Counted from the stretch's first letter, positions 11,715 through 21,976 are shown. The stretch is 64,000 nucleotides of DNA from Branchiostoma floridae (GCF_000003815.2 NW_023365775.1:1-64000); one strand, 5' to 3'. Notes: generated by a model not told the origin, from the sequence alone. Made by a program: numbers and translations.

Positions 11715-12033
11715 TCATTTCATGAAAAGCCCCTTATGCCTACTTCTCCGACCGATATAAGGACAGGGAGACAAGAATTCAACTGACACACTTGGCATCT
11801 TTGGCGGAAAAACAGGTATATTGTCAAGATTGGCATACAGAATGGAAAAAACATAGAATCATTACATAAATATGTATCATTCTCAATATTTGGCAACACG
11901 CCAAATGGTTACCATGACAACGGTTCCATATATCTCGTGAAAAGGTTTTTCGTATAAAGGTCACATGCCAATCATACAAGTTTACGAACATTATAAGATT
12001 TCCAACATAATTTGAGTACTGGTTTACCACCAC
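11712..12033. repeat. Split direct repeat Y, inner copy
   Basis: 322 bp matching 5759-6080. Outside this stretch the two copies diverge at once, at 12034 and 6081. Confidence 0.92.
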
Positions 12034-12337
12034 CAAAAGCCATCGCGCCTAACAAGTGGCAGGGGAAATCTGACTGCAAAACCCTCCTGTCTATTAGTCC
12101 GCCAAAGAGCCAATCAGGCATAAGGGGCTAAGAAGTGTAGGGTGAGGGAATGTAAATGAATAGCCTTGCTTTCTGACTGATAAACGAGTATTAAAACATT
12201 TGAAGATTTCGTTAGTTTTCAAAAATGTCGCCAAATATCAAGTTACTTTTGTTCTACTCACCGCGTGTTGAGGGGCCAGGGCGAGGGGGGTGATTCAATG
12301 TATAAATGTCCAATTGAAAAATGTATTTTAGAGGGAA

Positions 12338-12934
12338 TTAAATGCCCTTTGTTGCTGTTAAGGCCCCCCTGATGGACTTGAAGTGAAGATACATCCCGTA
12401 AGGGGACAGGTGGTGTCCGTCTTTTGCAAAATATTCTGGGCAATGCCTATTAACAAGGCGGACATGTGCCCATGTAGACATGTGAGGAGTGTTGGCCACC
12501 TCATGTCTCAAAGCGTCAAGGTACCTACCTAGGCACTGATTGTACGGTATGTTTGGTGGGTTAAATACCCGTGGGAGAGGTTCTCCAACAATGATATGTC
12601 TGGCATTAGCCCGGTTTCTGATTACACTTGCCATACCAACTATGCGTAAAGCCACTATCTCAGGCTCCCAGAAGAGCTCACACAGATCATTGGACCCTAA
12701 CTCAAGGTAGACATCATCCACGGTTGGCAGGGCCTTACACATTTGGTCGAAGTTCGAAACTTTGCCGCCAGACAAGGACATCCATTTTACATCGGTGTTT
12801 TCCAACCAAAAATCTCTACTCACTACTCGGCCTGATGCTGATTCGGTTCTGCTTTCAACAAAAGCATCCAGTCTGCGTATGAACGAGTGCCCTATGATTA
12901 GTATTCGTCTTTTTCTGTGACCAACTTCTGCCAT
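12338..12934 (-). CDS. SGNH/GDSL-like hydrolase ORF of the retrotransposon
   Basis: 198 residues with SGNH hydrolase blocks in order: ILIIGHSFIRR (catalytic Ser, residues about 11-21), LSGGKV (oxyanion Gly), LELGSNDL (the G-x-N-D block) and DGHHLSPYGMYLHF (catalytic D-x-x-H). Extra SGNH ORFs are known in some Ngaro-type elements, where the role is unknown. This ORF sits alone between repeats X (13176) and Y (12033), apart from the gag-RT-YR block. It is intact and starts at ATG. Its activity and substrate cannot be told from the sequence. Confidence 0.85.
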   Translation of the reverse strand: MAEVGHRKRRILIIGHSFIRRLDAFVESRTESASGRVVSRDFWLENTDVKWMSLSGGKVSNFDQMCKALPTVDDVYLELGSNDLCELFWEPEIVALRIVGMASVIRNRANARHIIVGEPLPRVFNPPNIPYNQCLGRYLDALRHEVANTPHMSTWAHVRLVNRHCPEYFAKDGHHLSPYGMYLHFKSIRGALTATKGI

Positions 12935-13175
12935 GTCGTACTAAGAATCAAAAGCAACGCCTACTGTAAGAGTTTAGCAACAAGAGAACAACCGAACTTC
13001 TGGGGGCCCCGTCACAGCTGCACAAAGCAGCGACAAAAAACTGGAAATAGAGACGACTCACCGTCTTTGCCAGAGATTCCGACCGGGAATAATCAGTCAA
13101 GAGTGTAGTCTCAAAGCAGAATACAGAGGGGGCAGAAATTGCCAACGCAAAGGATGCCAGAACGGAAAATGCAAC

Positions 13176-13336
13176 GGGAAATGCAAACACAGCCGCTCAG
13201 TAAACGGCGTGTTTTGACTGACCTGTCTAGCTCAGAACATATTCCCGCCTTTCCTCGTAGCCAATGGGAATCGAATGAACACGTGAACAGGGCATGGTGA
13301 CTGGGAACGTCTCCGAATCCGGCTTAAGCTGTATTT
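13176..13336. repeat. Split direct repeat X, outer copy
   Basis: 161 bp matching 11554-11714. It is the right outer end of the element and stops 164 bp from the stop codon of the neighbouring gene. Confidence 0.92.
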
Positions 13337-13396
13337 CTATTTAACACACTTGATCCTGCATAACGCTAGGTTTGTCCTTAGGCTTTAACCTGTTAT

Positions 13397-13402
13397 TTTA
13401 TT
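13397..13402 (-). terminator. Candidate poly(A) signal of the giant mosaic gene
   Basis: AATAAA on the - strand about 100 nt after the stop codon at 13501. If used, the transcript would end before the retrotransposon. Confidence 0.45.
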
Positions 13403-13500
13403 TGAAGTATACGTCAACCATTTGAGTTAATACTATAGAATGTAAATGTATCTTAGTGTTGGCACCCAATGTCTGTGATCTCAATAGATTAAATCAAACG

Positions 13501-13640
13501 CTAAACGTGTGCATCACCTGTCGCCGCGCCAGCACCAGCACCGCCACACACAGCGGCCAGGAGGCCTAGGAGTAGAACGCCCGCCAGTGCCAACCCTCCA
13601 GCTATGGCGGCGATGTTGCTGGATGAAAGCCCACCGCCAG
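13501..13640 (-). CDS. Transmembrane helix and cytoplasmic tail (last coding exon)
   Basis: After the acceptor tttgttttag the frame encodes GGGLSSSNIAAIAGGLALA and a further hydrophobic run (GVLLLGLLAAV). A short Gly/Ala-rich tail follows, ending TGDAHV and a TAG at 13503-13501. This is a single membrane-spanning segment with about 15-18 tail residues. The entry phase matches the exon ending at 14266 (G + CT). No signalling motif is visible in the tail. Confidence 0.8.
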
Positions 13641-14265
13641 CTAAAACAAAAATCAGAACAATGTGACATTAACAGCACAACATTAGTATCCGATACAATG
13701 TTATATAATTGATAAAGGTGTAGGTCTGAAAGTCAGACTCTATGATGCAGCGTTATTTCATATACACAGCTACATGTATTGAAGTATGAGAAAACCAAAT
13801 TCTGTCTATTCTACATGGTAAAGCATCTCAAACTTACATCACTGCGATTGAAATTGTAACAGGCGTACCAAGAAGTTTTGTATTTTAATAGAGTTACTGT
13901 ACAGCCTGCCAAATGATAGAAAAATAAACAAACTTATGGGGACGGGGCACTCTTTTAAATGGCTTCCGGCGGCGGTTAACTAAACTGCTGTCGACTCACT
14001 CAGCATTGTTGAAATACTTAAACGCATTTTTACGCAGCCTGGGAAAACCTTACAACTTAATCCATACCATTTAATACTGACATCTTCCTCTATATGAAGT
14101 GCAACTTCCTTCCTCGTTTGCTTGCGCGAAAACAGATAAACTATACATTTTTCAAGATAGTTTTGTAATTATTTACCTTACATTAATGTCGTTGGTTAAC
14201 GGATGAATGCTATATTTTACGCTAACGTTTTTGTAGAAATATTTATTAGTCAAAATATTTCTTAC
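13641..14265. other. Intron, nothing recognised
   Basis: AT-rich intron between the TM exon and CCP28. No exon or repeat identified. Confidence 0.5.
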
Positions 14266-14469
14266 CTGTGCTTGTGTCTGTTGTTGTGCACGTTGGGACA
14301 GGATTACTCCATGTTCCGTCATCTAGGCACCTAGTGATAGAATCGCCGTTGAGTTGGTATCCCGAGTTACAGGTAGACGTAACCATTTGCTGTACGGTGT
14401 ACGGTCCGGTAGGTGGGGTCAGCACTCCATTGTTTGGGGCATTCAATGTGGGGCATCGTACGCTTGAGT
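14266..14469 (-). CDS. CCP/sushi domain 28 (exon)
   Basis: 204 nt, phase 1-1. It starts SSVRCPTLNAPNNGV and has four cysteines and the DGTWSNPVPTC end. It is longer than the other CCP exons because it adds TTTDTST, a short juxtamembrane stalk just before the TM exon. Typical CCP modules bind complement or carbohydrate ligands; the ligand here is unknown. Confidence 0.88.
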
Positions 14470-15038
14470 CTGTGGAGACCATGAAAATAACAAGGAGAAC
14501 TCATTTTGTGACGCTGTTCCAATCACTTCTATACACAAAATAGTTCGCTTATTTCAAACAGTGGAACAAGTATCGTGATTCTGAAGAGAACACTCGTACA
14601 GAAAACATAGTACACACACATATACACGTACAAATCCTTTAACTCCAAAAGACAAAATCGACTGACATGTACACTGATTAGTCAGTAGAATGAAATTGTG
14701 TGTGATTTGTTGGCTAGATATTGGATTTAACTGCATCAGACAAATTTTACCTACACCACTGTGAGTTTAGGAAGTATGGATCACACTAAATTTGTTCAGA
14801 AACCATTGCAATTTTTTTCTTCTATACTTCATAGGTAATAATAGCCAATGGAACTGATAACAATCCATATACACCTACATCAAAGGACATTTTGGTATAA
14901 AACCCAGTATATGGACCAGTGTAGGTTATGTACAGGTAGACATCAGAAATACCTGCACAACTCCAATTTTACCTGCACAGGTGGTATTTTGAGTCCTGCA
15001 AGCTAATTGTGGATCCAAGTACGACGAAGTCAGCTTAC
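14470..15038. other. Intron, nothing recognised
   Basis: No coding block or clear repeat between CCP28 and CCP27. Confidence 0.5.
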
Positions 15039-15218
15039 CCGTGCATGTTGGAACAACATTACTCCACGTTCCGTCAGCTTGGCATGTCAAACTAGAATCT
15101 CCGTTCAGTTGGTAACCCGCATTACATGAAAAGGTGACTTGGTTTTGAAAGGAATTCGCTCCGGTAACGGGTGACCTAACTCCGTTAGTCGGGGCTGCCA
15201 ACTCCGGACATTGGACCG
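15039..15218 (-). CDS. CCP/sushi domain 27 (exon)
   Basis: 180 nt, phase 1-1. AVQCPELAAPTNGVRSPVTG... ends DGTWSNVVPTC. Nearly the same as CCP26, with an almost identical following intron, so it is a recent tandem copy. Confidence 0.9.
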
Positions 15219-15434
15219 CTGCAATAGAAAATATCAATAAAAATAAGACTCGCTGTCAAATCTGATTCTGCTCGGTGCCATCCTATCATGCTGTCACCAA
15301 AATATATATTGTACACTTGTGTGAAGTACGGGCTGCAATGGTTCAGAAGTCTAGCTTGTTTTGGTACGTTTAAGAAGCTAAGTCCGCCGAATTGTACTAT
15401 TACAATTTGACGGATATTGCTAATATCTACTTAC

Positions 15435-15614
15435 GTGTGCATGTTGAAGCATTGTCGCTCCAAGTTCCGTCAGCTTGGCACGTCAAAGTTCCAGTCCCGG
15501 TCAGTAAGTATCCCGTGTTACATGTAAAGGTGATCTGGTTTTGATAGGAGTTCGCTCCGGTAGCCGGTATTCGGGCTCCGTTAGTTGGGACCGCCAACTC
15601 CGGACATTGGACCG
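15435..15614 (-). CDS. CCP/sushi domain 26 (exon)
   Basis: 180 nt, phase 1-1. AVQCPELAVPTNGARIPATG. The usual VPTC end reads ASTC here, replacing the conserved proline. All four cysteines and the tryptophan are present. Confidence 0.88.
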
Positions 15615-15829
15615 CTGCAATGGAAAAAAAAAAAAAACTCGTTGTCAAATCTGATTCTGCTCGGTGTCATCATATCATGCTGTCACCAAAATATGTATTG
15701 TACACTTGTGTAAAGTACGGACTGGAATGGTTGAGAAGTCTAGCTTGTTTTGGTACGTTTAAGAAGCTATGTCCGCCGAATTGTCGGCCGTCTACTACAA
15801 TTCGACGGACATTGCCAATATATACTTAC

Positions 15830-16009
15830 GTGTGCATGTTGGAGCAGTGTCGCTCCAAGTTCCGTCAGCTTGGCACGTCAAAGTTCCAGTCCCGGTCAGT
15901 ACGTATCCCGTGTTACATGTAATGATGATCTGGTTTTGGTATGAGTTCGCTCCGGTAGCGGGTGTCCTAACTCCGTTAGTTGGGGATGTCAACACAGGAC
16001 ATTGGACCG
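15830..16009 (-). CDS. CCP/sushi domain 25 (exon)
   Basis: 180 nt, phase 1-1. AVQCPVLTSPTNGVRTPATG, ending DGTWSDTAPTC. Its core is close to CCP26, and the intron separating it from CCP26 resembles the next intron downstream. Confidence 0.9.
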
Positions 16010-16328
16010 CTGAAATGAAAAATACAAAAACGATCATTTTTATTCCATGTTGAACCTGACTACGTTCGAGATGGCGTATGTACGGGAAGAAACCGCGCTC
16101 CGTTAGTTGGGGTCGGCAACGACAGGAACTGTATGTTTGCAATGATTCATAGGTCTTGTTTGGAACGTTCAATAAGGGAAGTATTTTAAATTTGTATCTT
16201 TGAGTTTCATCCGATCATAAACTATGTTTTTTTTTTGTAGAGGCCTTTTTCCAACGTTTAGATATTAAGAGGTGTCACCCCTCATATTTTCTAACTGCTA
16301 TGTGGTTGTGTCTAACATTATATCTTAC

Positions 16329-16508
16329 GCGTGCATGTTGGAACAGTGTTGCTCCATGTTCCGTCAGCCCGGCACGTCAACGGAGAGACTCCATTCAGCT
16401 GATATCCAGTATTGCAGGTAAACGTTACCGTATCCTGGTAGAAGGTCTCTCCGGTGGGGGGTGTCCGAACTCCGTTTGTAGGAGCCGCCAATGGCGGGCA
16501 TTGTCTCC
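16329..16508 (-). CDS. CCP/sushi domain 24 (exon)
   Basis: 180 nt, phase 1-1. RQCPPLAAPTNGVRTPPTG, then CNTGYQLNGVSPLTC and DGTWSNTVPTC. It is more like CCP6 and CCP4 (GVSPLTC type) than its neighbours. Confidence 0.9.
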
Positions 16509-16853
16509 CTAAAATGTGGATTATTGACATTTTTACACATCATTCTTGCAAAGAAACATGAAGTGACTCCCATTGTTAGGCGTCTTTTTTGCTAGGTTTT
16601 CCCATTCCGTCAAAACGCTGTAGAAGGAATGAAAAAGAAGACACACACGGGAAAGGACATCGGAGGCTATTGATTAACAGCAGGGTTCGACCTGAGTCAG
16701 GCCCATCGGAGTGCAAAAGGCTGAGAAGGTTTAGGAAAGGTGACGAGTGGGTTGGTCAACCAGACAAGGGAGCAGTTGAGCGAGGTGGCGAGGAAGTATT
16801 ACGACCAGTTTAAAAACGGCACGTGGGAGGAAAGATTCCTTAAGTTTAAATAC

Positions 16854-16970
16854 CTGCACAATTGAATCCGTTTCCGGTGTAGCCATCGGTGCAGTCACAA
16901 GTGAATGACCCTGGTACGTTAGTACAAACAGCCCGCGGGTGGCATGGTACGGTTGTACACTCGTCGATGT
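16854..16970 (-). CDS. Calcium-binding EGF domain, second of pair (exon)
   Basis: 117 nt, phase 1-1. It starts DIDECTTVPCHPRAVC and ends with CDCTDGYTGNGFNC. Six cysteines and the D-I-D-E calcium-site opening mark a cbEGF module, which rigidifies extended ectodomains. Confidence 0.92.
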
Positions 16971-17294
16971 CTGTTTAAAAACATCATCGATCAGTGCATA
17001 CACGTTAGTTTGTGGACTTAACGTGTATCTCATAAGATAATCATAACAGAACTCGATGGTAGCATTTTATCGATCCTATTCTAGCTCCATTTGCTCCTTT
17101 GATCTGTTACTTGTCGAATATTATAAATGTGTAAAAGCAATCAGTATGTAGCCAATAAACAAAGTCTAAGATGCAAACGTGGCATTTGTGCTCGAATCCT
17201 TTGAACAAAAATCGTCGACGTGTGGATGTTATTGGCCACCTAATAAGAACACAAACTGTAATCCATGTTTATACTGTTGATAAATTGAACGAAC

Positions 17295-17411
17295 CTGTAC
17301 AGGTGAGTCCATTCCCAAGATACCCATTGATACAATTACACTGGAAAGAGCCAATAGTGTTGATACATGTTGCCAGGCCGTGGCACAAGTTCTGTGTACA
17401 CTCATCGATAT
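17295..17411 (-). CDS. Calcium-binding EGF domain, first of pair (exon)
   Basis: 117 nt, phase 1-1. It starts DIDECTQNLCHGLATC, then GSFQCNCINGYLGNGLTC. Same cysteine spacing as the partner at 16854; the two are adjacent in the protein. Confidence 0.92.
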
Positions 17412-17897
17412 CTGTTTTGAAAAAAAATTCTTTAGCTACATACTGCAAGACATAATATTATATGTATGTGTTGATTACCAGATAAGCAAAATCTAATAAT
17501 AAAATTTATTAAAACATGCAATATACGAAACGGAAGCATTTAATAAACTTCATTTAATAACCTTCTACCTAAAGCCAAATGAACATTCTGGTAAGATGTC
17601 AATGTTTTAACAATTTAAAAGTTAATGCATACATAGTCATAGTTTATACATAAGGTATATCATTTAACAGCACTTACAACGAATATCATTTAAATGAATG
17701 GATTGATTTAGACTTCTCACGATATATTTCATTCAAAGTTGACAAAACATTTTCATTATTCCCACATTTATTCATTGCAACACTGGATAAAAAATACATG
17801 AGAAACTGCTTTTGCACTCATCTTATTACCTTGAATGACCAACCTTTACCAGTTATACTAAAATAGTGACTAAGATATGCAATTGATGATCACGTAC
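17412..17897. other. Intron, nothing recognised
   Basis: AT-rich intron between the first cbEGF exon and CCP23. Confidence 0.5.
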
Positions 17898-18074
17898 CAG
17901 TACAGGTTGGGATAGTATCGCTCCATGTCCCGTCAGCCAAGCAGGTGACAGCAGACTCTCCGTTCAATTGGAAACCAGTGATACAGGAAAACTGCACCAC
18001 ATCCTGATATTTATTGCGGCCTGCAGGACTGATCCATCCATTTGCAGGATGTGTCAATGACTGACACCGAACAG
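17898..18074 (-). CDS. CCP/sushi domain 23 (exon)
   Basis: 177 nt, phase 1-1. AVRCQSLTHPANGWISPAG..., four Cys and DGTWSDTIPTC. It diverges from the array around it (QFSCITGFQLNG), so it is probably an older member. Confidence 0.87.
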
Positions 18075-18753
18075 CTGCAGTAGCATAACAACATTACTAA
18101 GTTTAATGGTAAGTGTAATATCGTTATCTACTGTTCATAGAAATCGATTTTAAGATCCGAAATGATTAGCTGGCTATGCTAGATATATACAAAAAGCAGT
18201 CAAATGTTAGAAGGTCCCCAGACGCACTGAACACAGAATTTTCTTTATAATTTCCACAATATTGCTTTGTAAAAAAAAAAAAAAACTTAGGAGAGGGTAA
18301 AGCAGAAAATTGACTGACAAATTCACGGAGGGAATTTTTTTCCGATTAAAAATGTTCAAATGGCACTGCAAAATTACGCCTGGGGTCCAAATGGACCCCA
18401 CTCGGGTGTTTGAGTAGCCAATACCAGGCTTTGTGGATAGGTGGTCTAATTGTAGAAAGATTGGACATTGTCAAATAAAGTCATTAATACGCTAGGGGAG
18501 TCGGCTGGCGAAGTCCTAAGCAATTGTAACATAATTTGGTGGGCATTGATAAACAGCTTCATGCTATATATAAATATACCACTAGATTAAGTCGATCACC
18601 TTATTTCTTGGTAAGGATATACGTCTGACTGCTTCGTTTTAAGACTCAAAAATACACTTTCTTCTTTAACTTCGAACTAATTTTGGTGTATATATATGAC
18701 AACACATTTTTGCTACAAATTGCTAGCAACTATCATTAAGAACAGTATCTTAC
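18075..18753. other. Intron with a decayed repeat
   Basis: It contains a short palindrome near 18374-18391 (GGGGTCCAAATGGACCCC), like those in the TTAA-flanked elements at 24173 and 46274. The sequence at 18510-18680 is paralogous to 25050-25210 and lacks the insertion found there. Confidence 0.5.
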
Positions 18754-18933
18754 GTGTGCAAGTTGGAACAGTGTTACTCCATGACCCATCAGCTTGGCAC
18801 GTCGTAGTAGCGTCACCGGTCAGGATATATCCCGTGTTACACCTGAATGAAACGATGTCCTGGAAGAAGTTCGACCCAGTAGTCGGTGTCCGCACTCCGT
18901 TACTTGGTGATGCCAATAGCGGACATTGTCTAC
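18754..18933 (-). CDS. CCP/sushi domain 22 (exon)
   Basis: 180 nt, phase 1-1. RQCPLLASPSNGVRTPTTG, CNTGYILTGDATTTC, DGSWSNTVPTC. First of the repeating A-type CCPs (NFFQD/NFYQD loop). Confidence 0.9.
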
Positions 18934-19106
18934 CTAAAATTGTAAGAGTGATGTTCAAGTTTATTAGAATATGTGCAGTGACGTCCGTTAGAAAATTTCT
19001 TGTCGACAACATTCACAAGGCGTCCTTACCTATTATCTCAAAACGTTGGTGCATGCATGTAAGTATATTAGCTGAATTCTTTTTATCATTGTGAATTATA
19101 TCTTAC

Positions 19107-19283
19107 GTGAGCATGTTGGAACAGCGTTACTCCAAGATCCGTCAGCTTTGCATGAGGCAGTAGCAGTGCCGGTCAAGACGTATCCGGTGTTACAGGTGAA
19201 GCTGACCATGTTTGGGAAGGAGGTCGCTCCAGTAGGGTTCACCGCTCCGTTAGTTGGGGGCGTCAACGCCGCACATTGGACAG
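19107..19283 (-). CDS. CCP/sushi domain 21 (exon)
   Basis: 177 nt, phase 1-1. B-type CCP: AVQCAALTPPTNGAVNPTG, SFPNMVSFTC, TATASC, DGSWSNAVPTC. Paralogous to CCP13, 16 and 18. Confidence 0.9.
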
Positions 19284-19489
19284 CTGTAAAAGAACAGGTT
19301 CTTTATGACCTGTTTTGGTAAGAGTTCAAAGCCAAAACGACAAAGTATCTACACTAAACATGTTTTGCTAATGGAACCAGTTGTGTACACTAAGACTAGA
19401 ATGCAAGGTTTGATCGAAGCACAAAATGTACCTCTAATTTTTTCTACACATTTAGAGGGTCGATGGGATTAACAACATCCTGTATTCAC

Positions 19490-19666
19490 CTGTACATGTA
19501 GGAACAACATGGCTCCATGTTCCGTCAGCCTGACACGTCGTGTCATCAGCGCCGTTTAGGTCGTATCCCGTGTTGCAGGTGAACGTGACCATGGTTTGAT
19601 ACGACGTTGTACCTGTAGGAGTTAGCGCTCCATTCGTCGGGGCTGTCAATGATTGGCATTGTACGA
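19490..19666 (-). CDS. CCP/sushi domain 20 (exon)
   Basis: 177 nt, phase 1-1. C-type CCP: VVQCQSLTAPTNGALTPTG, CNTGYDLNGADDTTC, DGTWSHVVPTC. Its closest relative is CCP15, which also follows a B-type exon. Confidence 0.9.
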
Positions 19667-19996
19667 CTGAAACAAAGAATGATACTAAATGAAGAAATAT
19701 TGCGACTGAAACAAATGAATAAATGGAGAGCTCTTTTTAGAGAAGAACAGGCCATTACTAAAGTGCAGATGCACAATCTACGATGACTAATTTGTACTTC
19801 TCTATGTAGGCTGCACTTCTCGTTTCTTAGTACAGTGGTGCAAAGGGCGAAGTAATAGGACTCGTCAACAAAGATATTTGCACAACTCAGATTTTCAGGC
19901 ATAAGTTGTTACTTACTCTTTAGTAATTTTGGTGTATGTTAGACAATCCATGTTGCCAAAGATGGCTAGCATCAATCACTAATAAAAGTATCTTAC

Positions 19997-20176
19997 GTGT
20001 GCATGCTGGAACAGCATTACTCCATGATCCATCAGCTTGGCACGTCGTAGTAGCAGCACCGGTCAGGATATATCCCGTGTTACAGCTGAATAAAATGAGG
20101 TCCTGGAAGAAGTTCGATCCAGTAGCCGGTGTCCGCACTCCGTTGGTTGGGGCCGCTAATGGCGAACATTGTCTGC
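19997..20176 (-). CDS. CCP/sushi domain 19 (exon)
   Basis: 180 nt, phase 1-1. A-type: RQCSPLAAPTNGVRTPATG, SNFFQDLILFSC, DGSWSNAVPAC. Confidence 0.9.
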
Positions 20177-20349
20177 CTACAATTTTAGGGTGATGTTCAG
20201 TTTAGGTTAATTAGAATACGTAGAGTGACGTCCGTTTAAAAAATTCTTGTTGACCACTTTAAAAAGGGATCCTTATCTTCTTGTCACTTTGGTAGATGCA
20301 TATAAGTACATCAGCTGAAAAATTGCAATCGTTGTGTAATACATCTTAC

Positions 20350-20526
20350 GTGAGCATGTCGGAACAGCGTTACTCCATGATCCGTCAGCTTGGCATGAGG
20401 CAGTGGCAGTGCCGGTCAAGACGTATCCGGTGTTACAGGTGAACCTGGCTATGTTTGGGAAGGAGGTCGCTCCGGGAGGACTGACCGCTCCGTTAGTTGG
20501 GGGCGTCAACGCCGGACATTGGATAG
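20350..20526 (-). CDS. CCP/sushi domain 18 (exon)
   Basis: 177 nt, phase 1-1. B-type: AIQCPALTPPTNGAVSPPG, SFPNIARFTC, DGSWSNAVPTC. The intron between it and the Thr/Pro exon at 21097 is paralogous to the intron between CCP13 and the exon at 26350. Confidence 0.9.
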
Positions 20527-21096
20527 CTGTAATAGACAAATAATCTGTAAATGTTGAAAAAGAATCACACTAGATAGGCAAAAGTTGGGAACAGACAAAC
20601 AACACCCGGTAAAATGGACTGCTCTTGTGTTTTAAGGTATTTAGTACGTAAAAATATCCCTAATAAATTTGAATAGAAGTTGCTGTAACATTTTTATATG
20701 TTGAGGAAAGGTTAATATTCATGAATTTTTTTGATTTTGTTTAGAAGCGATAATGAATTTTACAGAAAATATCTTCACACCAAAACACATAGCCGATAGT
20801 TTCTAAGTGGATTCATATAGACAGTCTTGTGTCTTACGTGCTCGTATTTGATGCATTTTCATCTGACAAAGAAGGCCTTATATAGAGCATGACTTCATTA
20901 TTTCCAAAATCTCAAGTCTTTTGAATAAAACATGATGGAAATAATTCGTTTGAATATCTACCTAGTACCTGGCGGTTGAAGAAAATAATACACTGAAAGG
21001 CAGGATATTTGAACTCATTTTATGCTAAATATCTAAACGCATTCTGTACTAAAATAGTATCCGCCCGGATATGTTGAGATAGCAAACTTGACATAC
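20527..21096. other. Intron, paralogous to 25833-26349
   Basis: The sequence aligns by eye with 25833-26349, for example tttgtttagaagcgataatg against tttgtttaggggcggtaatg. No exon seen. Confidence 0.6.
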
Positions 21097-21174
21097 TGTG
21101 TCGTCTTGTAGTTGTCAAAGATGGTGTCGTTAATGGTGCCCGTCTAGTTGTTATAGGTGGGGCTGTTGGAGTTT
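21097..21174 (-). CDS. Thr/Pro-rich mini-exon (stalk repeat 9)
   Basis: 78 nt, phase 1-1, 26 residues: TPTAPPITTRRAPLTTPS and so on, rich in Thr and Pro. Donor GTATGT. Likely an O-glycosylated linker. Confidence 0.75.
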
Positions 21175-21475
21175 CTACAAGGATAAACAATGAGCTTTGG
21201 AGTAGGATGTCGAAAATTCGATATGAATATAAAACGTTACCTATAGATATTTAGAAAAAATGTAAAGTCAAGGAACCAAAACATATATCCTGCTACGTTT
21301 CATATGGCCAAAAATATAATAAACTCGGAATGAAAGGTTCAAACATGCGATTCAAAAAGGTTCAAATTTCTTACTGTCAACATTCAAAGTGTGCCCCTTA
21401 TATTCTGACCTCTATGGTGCGTGTATGTACATACAATTTTCTAAAAAAATGCTAACACTGTCCAGTATATCTTAC
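21175..21475. other. Intron, nothing recognised
   Basis: AT-rich sequence with no coding block. Confidence 0.5.
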
Positions 21476-21655
21476 GTGTGCATGTTGGAACAGGGTTACT
21501 CCATGATCCGTCAGCTTGGCACGTCGCGGTAGCGGCGCCGTTCAATTGGTACCCTGTGTCACACCTGAATAAAACACTGTCCTGGTAGAAGTTCGATCCG
21601 CTAGTCAGTGCCAGCTGTCCGTTACTTGGGGCCACCAACAGCGGACATTGTCTAC
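21476..21655 (-). CDS. CCP/sushi domain 17 (exon)
   Basis: 180 nt, phase 1-1. A-type: RQCPLLVAPSNGQLALTSG, CDTGYQLNGAATATC, DGSWSNPVPTC. Confidence 0.9.
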
Positions 21656-21836
21656 CTAATTTTGAAGAAGAGCGATGGTGAGGTTCACTAAATGAATTTG
21701 TGGAGCGTTCACGTTAAAATGTCGTGTTGTCAATATTCAAAATGGTGCTTCATTTTCTTACCATTTTGGTACGTGTATGCATATACAATTGTATATTTTG
21801 CAACAAAATACTATCATTGCATGTGCAGTATATATC

Positions 21837-21976
21837 TTACATGTGCATATTGAAACAGGGTTACTCTATGACCCATCAGCTTGGCACCTCGTAATAACAG
21901 CGCCATTTAGTTCGTAGCCCGTGTTACAGGTAAATAAAACAACGTGGTGGTAGAAGTTTGGTCCAGTAGCCGGTTC
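21837..21976 (-). pseudogene. Decayed CCP exon
   Basis: The donor half of an A-type CCP exon survives (FYHHVVLFTC, CQADGS), but the conserved tryptophan codon is TAG. The N-terminal part is missing: the sequence jumps at about 21976 straight into material that belongs to the upstream intron. Not usable as an exon. Confidence 0.8.

Larger units (their letters stand above)
5759..13336 (-). mobile_element. Ngaro-like tyrosine-recombinase (YR) retrotransposon
   Basis: A 7.6-kb element with all ORFs on the - strand: SGNH hydrolase (12934-12338), gag (10740-9535), RT-RNase H (9524-7980) and tyrosine recombinase (about 7971-7087). It has no integrase, protease or methyltransferase ORF. The ends are not LTRs. 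They are split direct repeats: a 322-bp repeat Y at 5759-6080 and 11712-12033, and a 161-bp repeat X at 11554-11714 and 13176-13336. In + orientation the order is Y, coding block, X-Y, SGNH ORF, X. Joining the two outer ends would recreate the inner X-Y junction, as expected for integration of a circle by a YR. Lack of a methyltransferase and the presence of an SGNH ORF favour Ngaro over DIRS. Repeat pairs that look identical suggest a recent insertion. Confidence 0.9.

Noticed and set aside
12948-13190. An 80-codon - strand frame with a hydrophobic start, just upstream of the SGNH ORF
   Set aside because: It overlaps the outer X repeat boundary, has no recognised domain and differs from the arrangement at the inner X copy.
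16683-16697. tRNA box B-like GGGTTCGACC
   Set aside because: No matching box A or tRNA fold around it.
18696-19094. Open frames on the + strand opposite CCP exons (also near 19091, 22138, 25634, 30923 and 15769)
   Set aside because: They recur only because the CCP exons opposite them are repeated; they show no domain, start or splice context of their own.
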